Origin: Chryseobacterium sp. HSC-36S06
GTDB lineage: Bacteria; Bacteroidota; Bacteroidia; Flavobacteriales; Weeksellaceae
Direction: 5' to 3'
Length of the DNA stretch: 64,000 nt
NCBI RefSeq assembly: GCF_024171485.1
Contig: NZ_JALJZX010000003.1
Span: 248,001-312,000 of the forward strand
Each line of letters opens with the position of its first letter. The stretch's first letter is position 1. The notes below the pieces were generated by a model. That model searched no databases. It was not told the origin of the DNA and saw only the letters and a program-made list of their open reading frames with translations. The position numbers were made by a program, and so were the translations under genes. Below, piece after piece: positions 52,261 to 60,529 of this stretch.

Positions 52261-52743
52261 TCAGTACGCGGGGCAATCCTGGAGATTGATATTGACAAGA
52301 TTAAGAACTTTACCGTTAACTGAAACCTTTACCTCTGGGAAGTTACCGTGTAGACAGTCGCTTACCATTTCCTTAAAATCGCCATTAGTAGCCTCTATTA
52401 CTACCCCATTGCCATATAGCGAGTAATTGTTTTCATTGAAATCAAAACGGTCGAGTACGTAATCCGTTCCGTCAATTCTTATCACACCTTTATTGGAGTT
52501 TTGGTCAAAATAGAAGAGCGTTTTGCCATCCTGCGTAAAAACAGAACGACCTTTTTCCGGCGCAATATCTAGAGGAATAATTTTAAATGCTGGCGCGTAT
52601 TCAGCATTTTGCATGGTAGAAGTTCGTGAACTGTCCACAGACTTAGTCACATTTTCGGTAGCGTTCTGCACTTTTACAGTTTCCTTTTCTTTAGCGCAGG
52701 AAGCAAGTACAGCAAAAGTTAGTAAGTGAAGCATTTTTTTCAT
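52261..52743 (-). CDS. Lipoprotein of unknown function
   Basis: 160 residues. Signal peptide MKKMLHLLTFAVLASCAKEK with lipobox LASC (Cys16). A Ser/Thr/Lys-rich linker (about 18-48) precedes a beta-rich domain with IPLDIAPEKGRSVFTQDGKT and two paired-looking cysteines near the end (SDCLHGNFPE and LQDCPAY), a possible disulphide. No family recognised. Monocistronic. Confidence 0.7.
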   Translation of the reverse strand: MKKMLHLLTFAVLASCAKEKETVKVQNATENVTKSVDSSRTSTMQNAEYAPAFKIIPLDIAPEKGRSVFTQDGKTLFYFDQNSNKGVIRIDGTDYVLDRFDFNENNYSLYGNGVVIEATNGDFKEMVSDCLHGNFPEVKVSVNGKVLNLVNINLQDCPAY

Positions 52744-52847
52744 AATAGTTTATGCTTTTTAGATTTGCAAGAATCATTCCTTCTTATAAAATATAAAATA
52801 ATGCAAGCGCTATAAACTTCAATTTTTATGCGATGTATTATTAGGAG

Positions 52848-53258
52848 TTAACTTCCCAGACTAATAATAGCCAACTCATATCCTTTCAGCCCGAAACCAC
52901 TCAGTACACCATCCGTATGCGATGCAGTAACCGACTTTTGCCGGAATTCTTCTCTTTTGTAAAGATTGCTGATATGAACTTCTACTTTAGGTTTTGAAAT
53001 ATTTTTAAGGCAGTCAGCAATTGCGTAAGAATAATGGGTAAATGCTCCCGGATTAACAATCAAAGCATCGAAATCGTCATATTGAATCACATTAATTATT
53101 TCGCCCTCTACATTAGACTGAGAATAATGTATTTCATGCTGGGGAAATTTAGTCTGAAGATATTTCATATAATCTTCCATAGAAACATTTCCGTAAATTT
53201 CAGGTTCCCGGGTTCCGAGAAGGTTAAGATTTGGACCGTTAAGTATAAGTATCTTCAT
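52848..53258 (-). CDS. aroQ: Type II 3-dehydroquinate dehydratase
   Basis: 136 residues from MKILILNGPNLNLLGTREPE; an in-frame ATG six codons upstream is less likely. ILNGPNLNLLG with the active-site loop Arg and Tyr (REPEIYG), VNPGAFTHYSYA (Asn and His of the active site) and VEVHISNLYKREEFRQ. It converts 3-dehydroquinate to 3-dehydroshikimate. It is unlinked to aroA of the same pathway. Confidence 0.95.
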   Translation of the reverse strand: MKILILNGPNLNLLGTREPEIYGNVSMEDYMKYLQTKFPQHEIHYSQSNVEGEIINVIQYDDFDALIVNPGAFTHYSYAIADCLKNISKPKVEVHISNLYKREEFRQKSVTASHTDGVLSGFGLKGYELAIISLGS

Positions 53259-53291
53259 AAAATAAAAACTTATCAAATATAAACATAAAAA

Positions 53292-53319
53292 AACTTCCGA
53301 AAAATTAATTTCGGAAGTT
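53292..53319 (-). terminator. Terminator downstream of rpsT-tRNA-Glu
   Basis: Perfect 11-bp stem AACTTCCGAAA / TTTCGGAAGTT, 6-base loop, T7 run on the minus strand, 3 bases after the tRNA end. Confidence 0.85.
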
Positions 53320-53322
53320 AAG

Positions 53323-53394
53323 TAGCCCGTAGGGGAGTCGAACCCCTCTTACCAGGATGAAAACCTGAGGTCCTAACCGATAGACGAACGGGCC
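53323..53394 (-). tRNA. tRNA-Glu (anticodon UUC)
   Basis: 72 nt cloverleaf on the minus strand. Acceptor GGCCCGT pairs with ACGGGCT (G-U at the first position), D stem GTCT/GGAC, anticodon loop TTTTCAT between CAGG and CCTG, T arm AGGGG-TTCGACT-CCCCT. CCA is not encoded. It starts 17 bases after the rpsT stop without a promoter in between, so it is cotranscribed with rpsT. Confidence 0.95.
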
Positions 53395-53411
53395 GTGCGT
53401 CTTTTATAAGG

Positions 53412-53666
53412 TTACGCTAATTTATTAACGTGCTTAGTTAATTTACTTTTCAAGTTAGCAGCTTTGTTTTTGTGGATGATGTTTTTCTTCACCAATTTAT
53501 CCAACAAAGAGATTACCAACGGCAACTGTTCTGCTGCAACTTTTTTATCTTCTTCATTTCTCAGACCTTTCAAAGCTGTTCTAGCAGTCTTGTGATAGTA
53601 TCTGTTTCTTAATCTTTTCTTTTCGCTTTGTCTGATTCTTTTCAGAGCTGATTTATGATTTGCCAT
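53412..53666 (-). CDS. rpsT: 30S ribosomal protein S20
   Basis: 84 residues from MANHKSALKRIRQSEKKRLR; the frame opens 8 codons earlier but across the transcription start region. Lys/Arg-rich three-helix bundle that binds the 5' domain and the h44 end of 16S rRNA. Flanked on both sides by tRNA-Glu genes; promoter TTTG-N19-TATCTTTG at 53718-53688. Confidence 0.97.
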   Translation of the reverse strand: MANHKSALKRIRQSEKKRLRNRYYHKTARTALKGLRNEEDKKVAAEQLPLVISLLDKLVKKNIIHKNKAANLKSKLTKHVNKLA

Positions 53667-53687
53667 ATCGTTTCCTAAATGTGGGTG

Positions 53688-53718
53688 CAAAGATATAAAA
53701 TATTTTTATCGCACCAAA
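53688..53718 (-). promoter_or_regulatory. Promoter of rpsT
   Basis: Minus-strand TTTG (53718-53715), 19 bases, TATCTTTG (53695-53688). The rpsT ATG is 21 bases further on. Confidence 0.75.
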
Positions 53719-53754
53719 TAGTTTTTAATTTTTTTTTTAAATTTTCATCTTTTG

Positions 53755-53826
53755 TAGCCTATAGGGGAATCGAACCCCTGTTGCAAGAATGAAAATCTTG
53801 AGTCCTTACCACTAGACGAATAGGCC
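53755..53826 (-). tRNA. tRNA-Glu (anticodon UUC), second gene
   Basis: 72 nt cloverleaf. Acceptor GGCCTAT/ATAGGCT, D stem GTCT/GGAC, anticodon stem CAAGA/TCTTG with loop TTTTCAT, T arm AGGGG-TTCGATT-CCCCT. Same anticodon as the gene at 53323-53394, but acceptor and anticodon stems differ by compensated changes, so this is not a recent duplicate. It has its own promoter at 53873-53843. Confidence 0.95.
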
Positions 53827-53842
53827 TTTGTTTTGAGGACTG

Positions 53843-53873
53843 CAAAAATATAAATTTACTTTCAATCCTGCAA
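53843..53873 (-). promoter_or_regulatory. Promoter of the second tRNA-Glu gene
   Basis: Minus-strand TTG (53873-53871), 20 bases, TATTTTTG (53850-53843), 16 bases before the tRNA 5' end. Confidence 0.7.
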
Positions 53874-53887
53874 GACTACTGCGCACG

Positions 53888-55174
53888 TTATTTCAATACT
53901 TTTTGAATAACTGTATTTTTTACACCCTTCAACTCGATGTCTTTCTGCTCTTTAACCGCTTCTTCCAGACTTGAAAATTTTCCGTAGGTATAATAAAAAC
54001 TTCCGTTTTCTTTGACGCGGTTCACATTTTTAAGCGTATTGAGCACCGCTGAGTTAGAACTCAACTTTTGTGGACTTACCGCAATTTCTAAAGTATAATA
54101 GCCTATTCCCAACTTTTGGTTAGGAATGAATGAGATGGATGTTGCATTCTTAAACCCTGCATCTCTGGCCGTTTTCAGGTTATTATCCCTCACCGATGCC
54201 ATGTTGGTAGTACCATAGTAATATTTATACAAACCATTCTCTTTAATTGGAAGAACATAATTAAGTCCTTTCAGAGCGGGATCACCAGAATTGTACTTCG
54301 AAGGCGAAGACATCAGTAAAATTCTAAAATCGTTTTTAAGAGGTTTTTCCTCTGGTACCGGCTCAACCTTGGGGGCAGCAGTGGCATTTCTGTCAATTGC
54401 TTTCTTATAATTAGTAATTGCATCATAAATACTTTCTGCAATCTCTGTTTGTCCTTTTTCGGAAGCCAAATACATCGCGTCATCGTAGTTGCTGATGAAT
54501 CCAGTCTCAATCAAAACAGACGGCATGGCGTTAAGCCTTAAAACGTGCAAATTCTGTTGCTTTACACCACGCGAATATCTTTTGTCCTTTTTAACGAAAT
54601 TTCCTTCTACAAAACTGCCGAAAAGCAGACTGCTTTCCAGATACTTGCTTTGCTGAATTTTCAGCGCAATTAATGATTCGGGCGATTTAGGATCGTAGGA
54701 AGCAAACATTTCCCTGTCTCTTTCGTCCAGAAAAATCACATCATTTTCTGCTTTTGCCACCTCCAGGTTTGTTTTATTCTGATCTGGTCCCTGCACAAAT
54801 GTTTCAGTCCCGTACGGTGCAGTCTTAGTACTCGCATTACAGTGTACTGATACAAAAAGATCCGCCTTGCTCCGGTTTGCCAGGGTAGTTCTGTCGGTTA
54901 GCGACGGAAACTCATCGATTTTGCGGGTATAAATAATTTTAAAGTCTTTGTTTTTTTCCAGCATTCTGCCCAATTTCAAAACAATGGCGAGGGTTACGTC
55001 TTTTTCCCGCAAAGTACCTGTTTCACTATAATTGCGGTTTGCACCATGATCAGATCCACCATGCCCGGCATCTAAAACTACGGTGAATTTTTTCTGAGCA
55101 CTTGTGATTGAGAAAAAAAGGATGAAAAAGAAGAAAAAATATTTTTTAAAAGAAAAACTATAGTCAATCATCAT
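53888..55174 (-). CDS. N-acetylmuramoyl-L-alanine amidase (Amidase_3) with C-terminal repeat domain
   Basis: 428 residues. Signal peptide about 1-26 (ends FFSITSA). The Amidase_3 zinc hydrolase domain occupies about 29-255: H38 (DAGHGGSDHG), E57 (LREKDV), H111 (SVHCNAS) and the Glu of PSVLIETGFIS. It cleaves the amide between MurNAc and the stem peptide. The C-terminal half (about 285-428) has two related segments with NGLYKYYYG and NGSFYYTYGKF, a SPOR-like arrangement that may bind denuded glycan. Divergent from lptD. Either of two adjacent ATGs could start it. Confidence 0.9.
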   Translation of the reverse strand: MMIDYSFSFKKYFFFFFILFFSITSAQKKFTVVLDAGHGGSDHGANRNYSETGTLREKDVTLAIVLKLGRMLEKNKDFKIIYTRKIDEFPSLTDRTTLANRSKADLFVSVHCNASTKTAPYGTETFVQGPDQNKTNLEVAKAENDVIFLDERDREMFASYDPKSPESLIALKIQQSKYLESSLLFGSFVEGNFVKKDKRYSRGVKQQNLHVLRLNAMPSVLIETGFISNYDDAMYLASEKGQTEIAESIYDAITNYKKAIDRNATAAPKVEPVPEEKPLKNDFRILLMSSPSKYNSGDPALKGLNYVLPIKENGLYKYYYGTTNMASVRDNNLKTARDAGFKNATSISFIPNQKLGIGYYTLEIAVSPQKLSSNSAVLNTLKNVNRVKENGSFYYTYGKFSSLEEAVKEQKDIELKGVKNTVIQKVLK

Positions 55175-55193
55175 TACATTTTAAAAATTATGC

Positions 55194-55201
55194 TAATTTT
55201 G
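55194..55201 (+). promoter_or_regulatory. -7 promoter box of lptD
   Basis: TAATTTTG (TAnnTTTG), 25 bases before the TTG start, in the 52-base gap shared with the divergent amidase gene. Confidence 0.5.
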
Positions 55202-55226
55202 ACCACAAATTACAGAAAATATCGCT

Positions 55227-57818
55227 TTGGTCAAAACCGGCTTCAAAAATATATTACAAATTCTAATTATCCTAATTTTTAACAGTTTTTTAGCACATTC
55301 AACCGCTCAAATTCTGCCTGAAAATAAGATAGTTAATGATACTATTCGCAAGGCCGACACCATTCTTGTTCCAAGGGAACAACTTGAAGCTGTGGTAGAA
55401 ACAAAAGCCGACAACATCCGCAATGATATCCCTAAAAAGATGACCTATCTTAATAAGAAGGCGCAGGTAAAATATCAGGATATGCAGATTGACGCCGATT
55501 ATATTTCCATCGACTGGAATAAATCAATGATTTTTGCACGAGGTGAACTCGATTCTTTAGGAAGAATTAAGAATCCTGCGGTTGCGGTACAGGGCGGTAA
55601 AAAATACGAATACGACGAGTTTACTTACAACATCAAAACCCGCCAAGCCATTGCCTTCAACGCAAGAACAGAAGAAAGCGAAGGCGTCATTATCGCCGAA
55701 AAGACCAAGAAATACAACGATTCTGTTTTCTTCATGCGTCGCGGAAAATATACAACTGACGAATACTTCATCAAGAAAAAAGACACAATCGCGGATTATT
55801 ATCTGCTCGCGCCAAACATTAAACTGATTAAAGGAAAAGACAAATCACAGGTGATTACCGGGCCGATTCAAATGTATATTGAGCAGGTTCCTACTCCACT
55901 CATTATGCCTTTTGCGATATTACCTTTCTCCGATAAACGAAGTGCGGGAATTCTGATTCCGAGCTTTGGAGAAAGAGAAGATGTCGGGTTTTTCCTGAAT
56001 TCCCTGGGATACTATCAACCGATCGGCGAACATTTTGACCTGAAAATCCTTGCAGATATTTATACTAAAGGAAGCTGGAATCTCCGGCCGGAAATGAATT
56101 ACAAGAAAAACTACCGCTACTCGGGTAACTTTTCGGCAGATGTAGGAAACACCGTGCGTGGAATCAAAGGTTTATCAGATTATTCAAAAAGCCGTACTTA
56201 CAGGATTGCGTGGCGCCATCAGCAGGACAGTAAAGCTAATCCATTTCTTACTTTTTCGGCATCGGTTGATGTAGTAAGTAATAAATTTTATAACAATACC
56301 GTAAACAATAATTACGCGTTCAACCAAAACAACCTCAATGCACAGCAAAACTCCAGTGTAAGTGTAGTTAAAAGGTTTCTCACGCTTCCGATTACAATCA
56401 CAGGAACGTCATCTTACTCCCAGAATTTTTCTACAGGGTTGGCAGATTTAAAACTGCCGGTACTGAATGTCGCAATCAATCAGTTCTACTTATTTAAACC
56501 TAAAACGGGCGTAAGGCAGGGTCTTTTAGAAAACATTACAGTAAATACAGGTCTCAATTTTAATAATTATGTGCAGACCAACGAAGGCGAACTTTTCACC
56601 CAAACCATGTGGGATAAAATGCAGACCGGCCTGAAAAACAATATTACTTTGGGCACCAATACAACGATTGCCAAGTATTTTACCTTCTCGCTTTCCGCTA
56701 ATGTCGACAATGCTTTAACGACAAAAACCCTCACAAGAAGTTACAACCCAATCACCAATCGTGTTGATGATATTCTGAATAAAAAGATTGCCGGCTATTC
56801 TTCATTTTCCACCGGAGCAAGCTTGCAGACTGTGCTTTACGGAATGCTGAACTTTAAAAAAGAATCTTCAATCCAGGCAATACGTCATATGTTGACGCCG
56901 CAAATTGGTTTCAGCTACTCTCCGGATTTTTCAGCTCCAGGTTTCGGCTATTATAAAAATTACGCTAATGACCGTGGTGAGATGACTCCTTACTCTATTT
57001 TTGACCGCGGAATCATTGGATCACCAAATTCGGGGCTTGTTCAGGCACTGAGTTTTTCGGTGAACAATAATTTGGAGATGAAAGTACGTTCTAAAAAAGA
57101 TTCTACAGGCATCAAAAAGATTAAGATCTTCGAAAGTTTAAATTTCAACACCAATTACAATTTCGCAGCGCCGACGCATAAATGGTCGATCTTCAGTTTC
57201 AGCGGACAAACCACCGTATTCGAAAAACTTAATATCAATACCGGATTAAATCTGGAACCTTACCAAGTTATTTTCGCACCTGGTGAGGACACCGGAATCC
57301 GGACCGAAAATTTTGGGCGCTTTAGTGTTCAGGGCTTCAATGCCCAGCTTTCTTACCCTTTGAGCAGCGAAATATTCCAAAAGAAAGACAAAGAAGACCT
57401 TTCTAAAAAGTACAACAAAAAAGGAGAAATCCGCAACGAGGATTATTATTTTGATGATGATAATTATGCGCGGTTCAGCCAGCCCTGGACCTTAAACATT
57501 AATGCTCAGTACAGTTATACCAGAAGTCTGACCCGTTTTGGGAATAAAATGGCTTCCGTGGGGTTAGATGGAAGTATAAAGCTTACTCCATTCTGGAATA
57601 TTACCGGAAACCTGTATTACGATGTGATTTCAAAAGAAATTGCGAATACGCAGCTTGGTTTTTCGCGAGATCAGCGAAGTTTTACCATCAATTTTAACTG
57701 GATCCCATATGGCCAGTACAAAGTGTATGATTTCTTTATTGGAATCAAGGCGAATATTCTTCGCGACGCCCTGAAATATAAGGACCGTAGTTTTACCCAA
57801 CCAAATGCACCGTTCTAA
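55227..57818 (+). CDS. lptD: LPS-assembly outer-membrane protein LptD (Bacteroidota form)
   Basis: 863 residues; start TTG, giving MVKTGFKNILQILIILIFNS, a signal peptide. The periplasmic OstA/LptA-like beta-jellyroll (about 60-215; VQGGKKYEYDEFTYNIKTRQ, EESEGVIIAEKTKKY, KLIKGKDKSQVITGPIQMYI) is followed by a large beta-barrel to the C-terminus, with RSAGILIPSFGEREDVGFFL at the junction. Inserts LPS into the outer leaflet. No other lpt gene is in the window; ridA follows with its own -7 box. Confidence 0.88.
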   Translation: MVKTGFKNILQILIILIFNSFLAHSTAQILPENKIVNDTIRKADTILVPREQLEAVVETKADNIRNDIPKKMTYLNKKAQVKYQDMQIDADYISIDWNKSMIFARGELDSLGRIKNPAVAVQGGKKYEYDEFTYNIKTRQAIAFNARTEESEGVIIAEKTKKYNDSVFFMRRGKYTTDEYFIKKKDTIADYYLLAPNIKLIKGKDKSQVITGPIQMYIEQVPTPLIMPFAILPFSDKRSAGILIPSFGEREDVGFFLNSLGYYQPIGEHFDLKILADIYTKGSWNLRPEMNYKKNYRYSGNFSADVGNTVRGIKGLSDYSKSRTYRIAWRHQQDSKANPFLTFSASVDVVSNKFYNNTVNNNYAFNQNNLNAQQNSSVSVVKRFLTLPITITGTSSYSQNFSTGLADLKLPVLNVAINQFYLFKPKTGVRQGLLENITVNTGLNFNNYVQTNEGELFTQTMWDKMQTGLKNNITLGTNTTIAKYFTFSLSANVDNALTTKTLTRSYNPITNRVDDILNKKIAGYSSFSTGASLQTVLYGMLNFKKESSIQAIRHMLTPQIGFSYSPDFSAPGFGYYKNYANDRGEMTPYSIFDRGIIGSPNSGLVQALSFSVNNNLEMKVRSKKDSTGIKKIKIFESLNFNTNYNFAAPTHKWSIFSFSGQTTVFEKLNINTGLNLEPYQVIFAPGEDTGIRTENFGRFSVQGFNAQLSYPLSSEIFQKKDKEDLSKKYNKKGEIRNEDYYFDDDNYARFSQPWTLNINAQYSYTRSLTRFGNKMASVGLDGSIKLTPFWNITGNLYYDVISKEIANTQLGFSRDQRSFTINFNWIPYGQYKVYDFFIGIKANILRDALKYKDRSFTQPNAPF

Positions 57819-57865
57819 ATTTTAAAGAATTAAACATTAGTTTTATATTTGCCAATAATATCACT

Positions 57866-58246
57866 ATGAAAAAAATAATTTCTACCTCTGATGCTCCTGC
57901 CGCTATTGGCCCTTATTCACAGGCTAATTTTGCCAACGGAGTTTTGTACATCTCCGGGCAAATTCCACTGAATCCCCAAACAGGTAAACTTGAAGAAGGC
58001 ATTGAAAAAGAGACTCATCAGGTGATGAAAAATCTTGAAGCGATCTTAACAGAAGCAGGTATGACTTTTAAAAATGTAGTAAAAGCAACAATTTTCCTTA
58101 AAAACATGGATGATTTTGCGGTGATGAATGATATTTATGCCTCTTATCTGGATGCTGAAAGTTATCCGGCAAGAGAAACTGTACAGGTTTCGTGTCTTCC
58201 AAAAAATGTTGATATTGAGATTTCAATGATTGCACATCAGTTTTAA
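57866..58246 (+). CDS. ridA: RidA-family reactive-intermediate deaminase
   Basis: 126 residues, classical RidA. APAAIGPYSQA, ISGQIPLNPQTGKL and SYPARETVQVSCLPKNVDIE, the last with the substrate-binding Arg of PARE (about residue 105). Hydrolyses 2-aminoacrylate and related enamines. -7 box TATATTTG at 57844-57851. The next gene starts at the base after its stop. Confidence 0.95.
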   Translation: MKKIISTSDAPAAIGPYSQANFANGVLYISGQIPLNPQTGKLEEGIEKETHQVMKNLEAILTEAGMTFKNVVKATIFLKNMDDFAVMNDIYASYLDAESYPARETVQVSCLPKNVDIEISMIAHQF

Positions 58247-58705
58247 ATGAATTTCATTCGGAATACCATTGCGGTTTTAGTAGGTCTCGCTGTTGCAGCG
58301 CTCATAATCTCGTTGGGGGTAAGGCTGAATTCATCATGGATTACCTATGATGAGTATGCTCCGTTCGGTCATTGGGAACAACTTCTGCAAGCGATGAAAA
58401 ACAAGCCCTACTTTTATGTTGCACTACTGATTTCGTCGGGAATTGCTGCAACTGTTGGCGGAGTAATTACAGCAATCATCGTAAAATATGCGAAAGTGGC
58501 TTACGCGATATTAATCGGTTTTATTCTGCTTTTCATCGCAATGCTCGATATTATTATTTTCCCTTACCATCCTACCTTTTATAAGATCTTAATCTTTTTG
58601 ACTTTCTTCCCTTTTTCATGGATTGGAGGTAAAATTACAGAAGTGATTTATGAACGGAAAAAGAAAAGATTAAAAAAAATACAGCACAAAAAAAACGCAA
58701 CTTAA
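58247..58705 (+). CDS. Small four-helix membrane protein
   Basis: 152 residues, helices at about 7-27, 56-78, 84-105 and 111-132, with a strongly basic C-terminal tail (ERKKKRLKKIQHKKNAT). No family recognised. The ATG directly abuts the ridA stop, so the two are cotranscribed. The last codons and stop lie inside the intrinsic terminator (stop TAA in the loop). Confidence 0.75.
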   Translation: MNFIRNTIAVLVGLAVAALIISLGVRLNSSWITYDEYAPFGHWEQLLQAMKNKPYFYVALLISSGIAATVGGVITAIIVKYAKVAYAILIGFILLFIAMLDIIIFPYHPTFYKILIFLTFFPFSWIGGKITEVIYERKKKRLKKIQHKKNAT

Positions 58706-58721
58706 TCAAGTTGCGTTTTTT
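58690..58721. terminator. Terminator overlapping the end of the small membrane protein gene
   Basis: Stem AAAAACGCAACTT / AAGTTGCGTTTTT with loop AATC, A and T runs on both flanks. It serves both the ridA unit and the convergent htrA gene, 15 bases away. Confidence 0.88.
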
Positions 58722-58735
58722 ATTTTACTATTTAA

Positions 58736-60250
58736 TTAGGGCATTTTAAAGCCTCTTGTGGTAATTCTTCCGTATTCATCAACGTATTTCACCTGTACGT
58801 TTCCACTGTATCCCTGCAGAATTTTTTCAACATCTTTCTGGGAATTTACAGGCTTACCATTAACTTCAATAACGATATAATTATCTACAACACCGATCTT
58901 TGCCATTTCGCTTCCTTCAGCTACATTCTTGGCAATTACTCCGCTGTTTAAACCGTAATCTGTTTTAAATCGTTCGCTTAAAGGTTCAAAATCTGATCCT
59001 ATTTTTTCAGTTACTGTTAAATCCGCCTTACTTCTGAAGGATGTACCTCCTTTTTGGTCACGCAACGTAACATTTACGGTGTTCGATTTGCCATTTCTGA
59101 GGTAAGTTACGGCTACCTTATCTCCCGGTCTGCGGCTTCCAACGGCGAACGACAGATCGTAATAGCTAGATACTGTGGTGTTGTCAACTTTTGTAATGAT
59201 ATCTCCGGATCTCAGACCTGCACTTTCGGCACCTCCTTTTTCAGAAACATTAATAATATAGACACCTTCGCCAGCTTTGAGATTGGTTTTTCTTTGCTGA
59301 TTGTAATTGGCAACCTGTCTCTGGTCAGAAAGATCCAGAGTCTCAACTCCTAAAAATCCTCTTTGAACCAAACCGAATTGCTTAATATCTTCCACTACCT
59401 TTCTCGCAAGATTCGAAGGCACTGCAAAACCATAACCTTCGTAATACCCGGTTTTTGATGAGATCGCGGAGTTAATACCAATAAGCTCACCATTTGGATT
59501 TACCAGTGCACCTCCGGAGTTTCCGGGATTAATTGCTGCATCGGTTTGGATAAAACTTTCAATCGGTGTTCTGGACTGCTGGCTTAAAAGATCAATACTT
59601 CTACCTTTCGCAGAAACAATACCCGCAGTTACGGTAGAATTCAGACCCATCGGATTTCCAACTGCCAGAACCCACTGCCCAACTTCCACATTATCAGAAT
59701 TGGCAAAATTCAGGTAAGGCAAGCCTTTTTCTTCAATTTTCAGAAGTGCGATATCTGTAGTCGGATCAGTCCCAACTAGATTTGCAACATATGATTTTTT
59801 GTTTGAAAGCACCACTTCCAGTTTAGTAGCCCCCGCAATTACGTGGTTATTAGAAATAATATAACCGTCTGGTGAGATAATTACTCCGGAACCCATTCCG
59901 GAAGGCATGTCTTTTGGAACCTGCTGCTGTTTGGGCTGCCCACCAAATGGATTGCCGAAGAACTGATCAAACAAATCCTGTTCGCTTCGTTGAGATGTTC
60001 TGTTTGAATAATTCTTAATACTTACTACCGCCGGAACAGTCATTTTTGATGCTTTTACAAAGTCATCACCAACTCCGGTCATATTAAACGATGCATACTT
60101 TGCATCGCTGTTTTTGGGTGCGAAATAAGAGAACTGCGAATCCTCATTCTGCACATTGAAATAATTGATAGCTCCGAAAGTTGTTGCTCCGGAGATTACC
60201 CCAACAACAGCGTAGGGAATAAGTTTTTTCAGGGTATCTGTCATCTTCAT
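58736..60250 (-). CDS. HtrA/Deg-family periplasmic serine protease
   Basis: 504 residues. An N-terminal membrane anchor or signal (about 10-30) is followed by a trypsin-like domain with H136 (ISNNHVIAG), D166 (TDIALLKI) and S245 (NPGNSGGALV), then two PDZ domains (about 300-395, GAESAGLRSGDIITKVDNTT; and about 425-504, AKIGVVDNYIVIEVNGKPV). Degrades or refolds misfolded periplasmic proteins. A -7 box TAAATTTG lies at 60295-60288. Chromosomal context gives no hint of a special substrate. Confidence 0.95.
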   Translation of the reverse strand: MKMTDTLKKLIPYAVVGVISGATTFGAINYFNVQNEDSQFSYFAPKNSDAKYASFNMTGVGDDFVKASKMTVPAVVSIKNYSNRTSQRSEQDLFDQFFGNPFGGQPKQQQVPKDMPSGMGSGVIISPDGYIISNNHVIAGATKLEVVLSNKKSYVANLVGTDPTTDIALLKIEEKGLPYLNFANSDNVEVGQWVLAVGNPMGLNSTVTAGIVSAKGRSIDLLSQQSRTPIESFIQTDAAINPGNSGGALVNPNGELIGINSAISSKTGYYEGYGFAVPSNLARKVVEDIKQFGLVQRGFLGVETLDLSDQRQVANYNQQRKTNLKAGEGVYIINVSEKGGAESAGLRSGDIITKVDNTTVSSYYDLSFAVGSRRPGDKVAVTYLRNGKSNTVNVTLRDQKGGTSFRSKADLTVTEKIGSDFEPLSERFKTDYGLNSGVIAKNVAEGSEMAKIGVVDNYIVIEVNGKPVNSQKDVEKILQGYSGNVQVKYVDEYGRITTRGFKMP

Positions 60251-60415
60251 AAATTATTTAAATATTTTTCTTATTTGGTTATTGCTTCAAATTTAACACT
60301 TAATAAGTATTGATGAAAAGCGATCTGTTTCAGTTTTAACTAAAGATTAACAACAATTATAAGATTTTAATTATATTATGATATTTGATGCAAATTTTAT
60401 GCTGAAGTTAAGAAA

Positions 60416-60428
60416 TGACATTCTGTCA
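60416..60428. promoter_or_regulatory. Short palindrome in the htrA upstream region
   Basis: TGACA-TTC-TGTCA, a perfect 5-bp inverted repeat in the 279-base intergenic region between htrA and the amidinotransferase gene. It is 166 bases before the htrA ATG and 102 bases before the other gene. It could be an operator or part of an alternative promoter. The rest of this gap holds only the two -7 boxes (60288-60295 minus, 60504-60511 plus) and AT-rich sequence. Confidence 0.3.
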
Positions 60429-60529
60429 CACTGCGCGAGATACTCTTTTAAATTAGGATTTATGTACCGGAATCAAAAATTTTCTTAAATCAATTCGTTT
60501 GTTTAAATTTGGGACCATCACATTTTACT

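Noticed and set aside
53323-53826. tRNA-associated genomic island or attachment site
   Set aside because: No integrase, no direct repeat of a tRNA end, and only housekeeping genes nearby.
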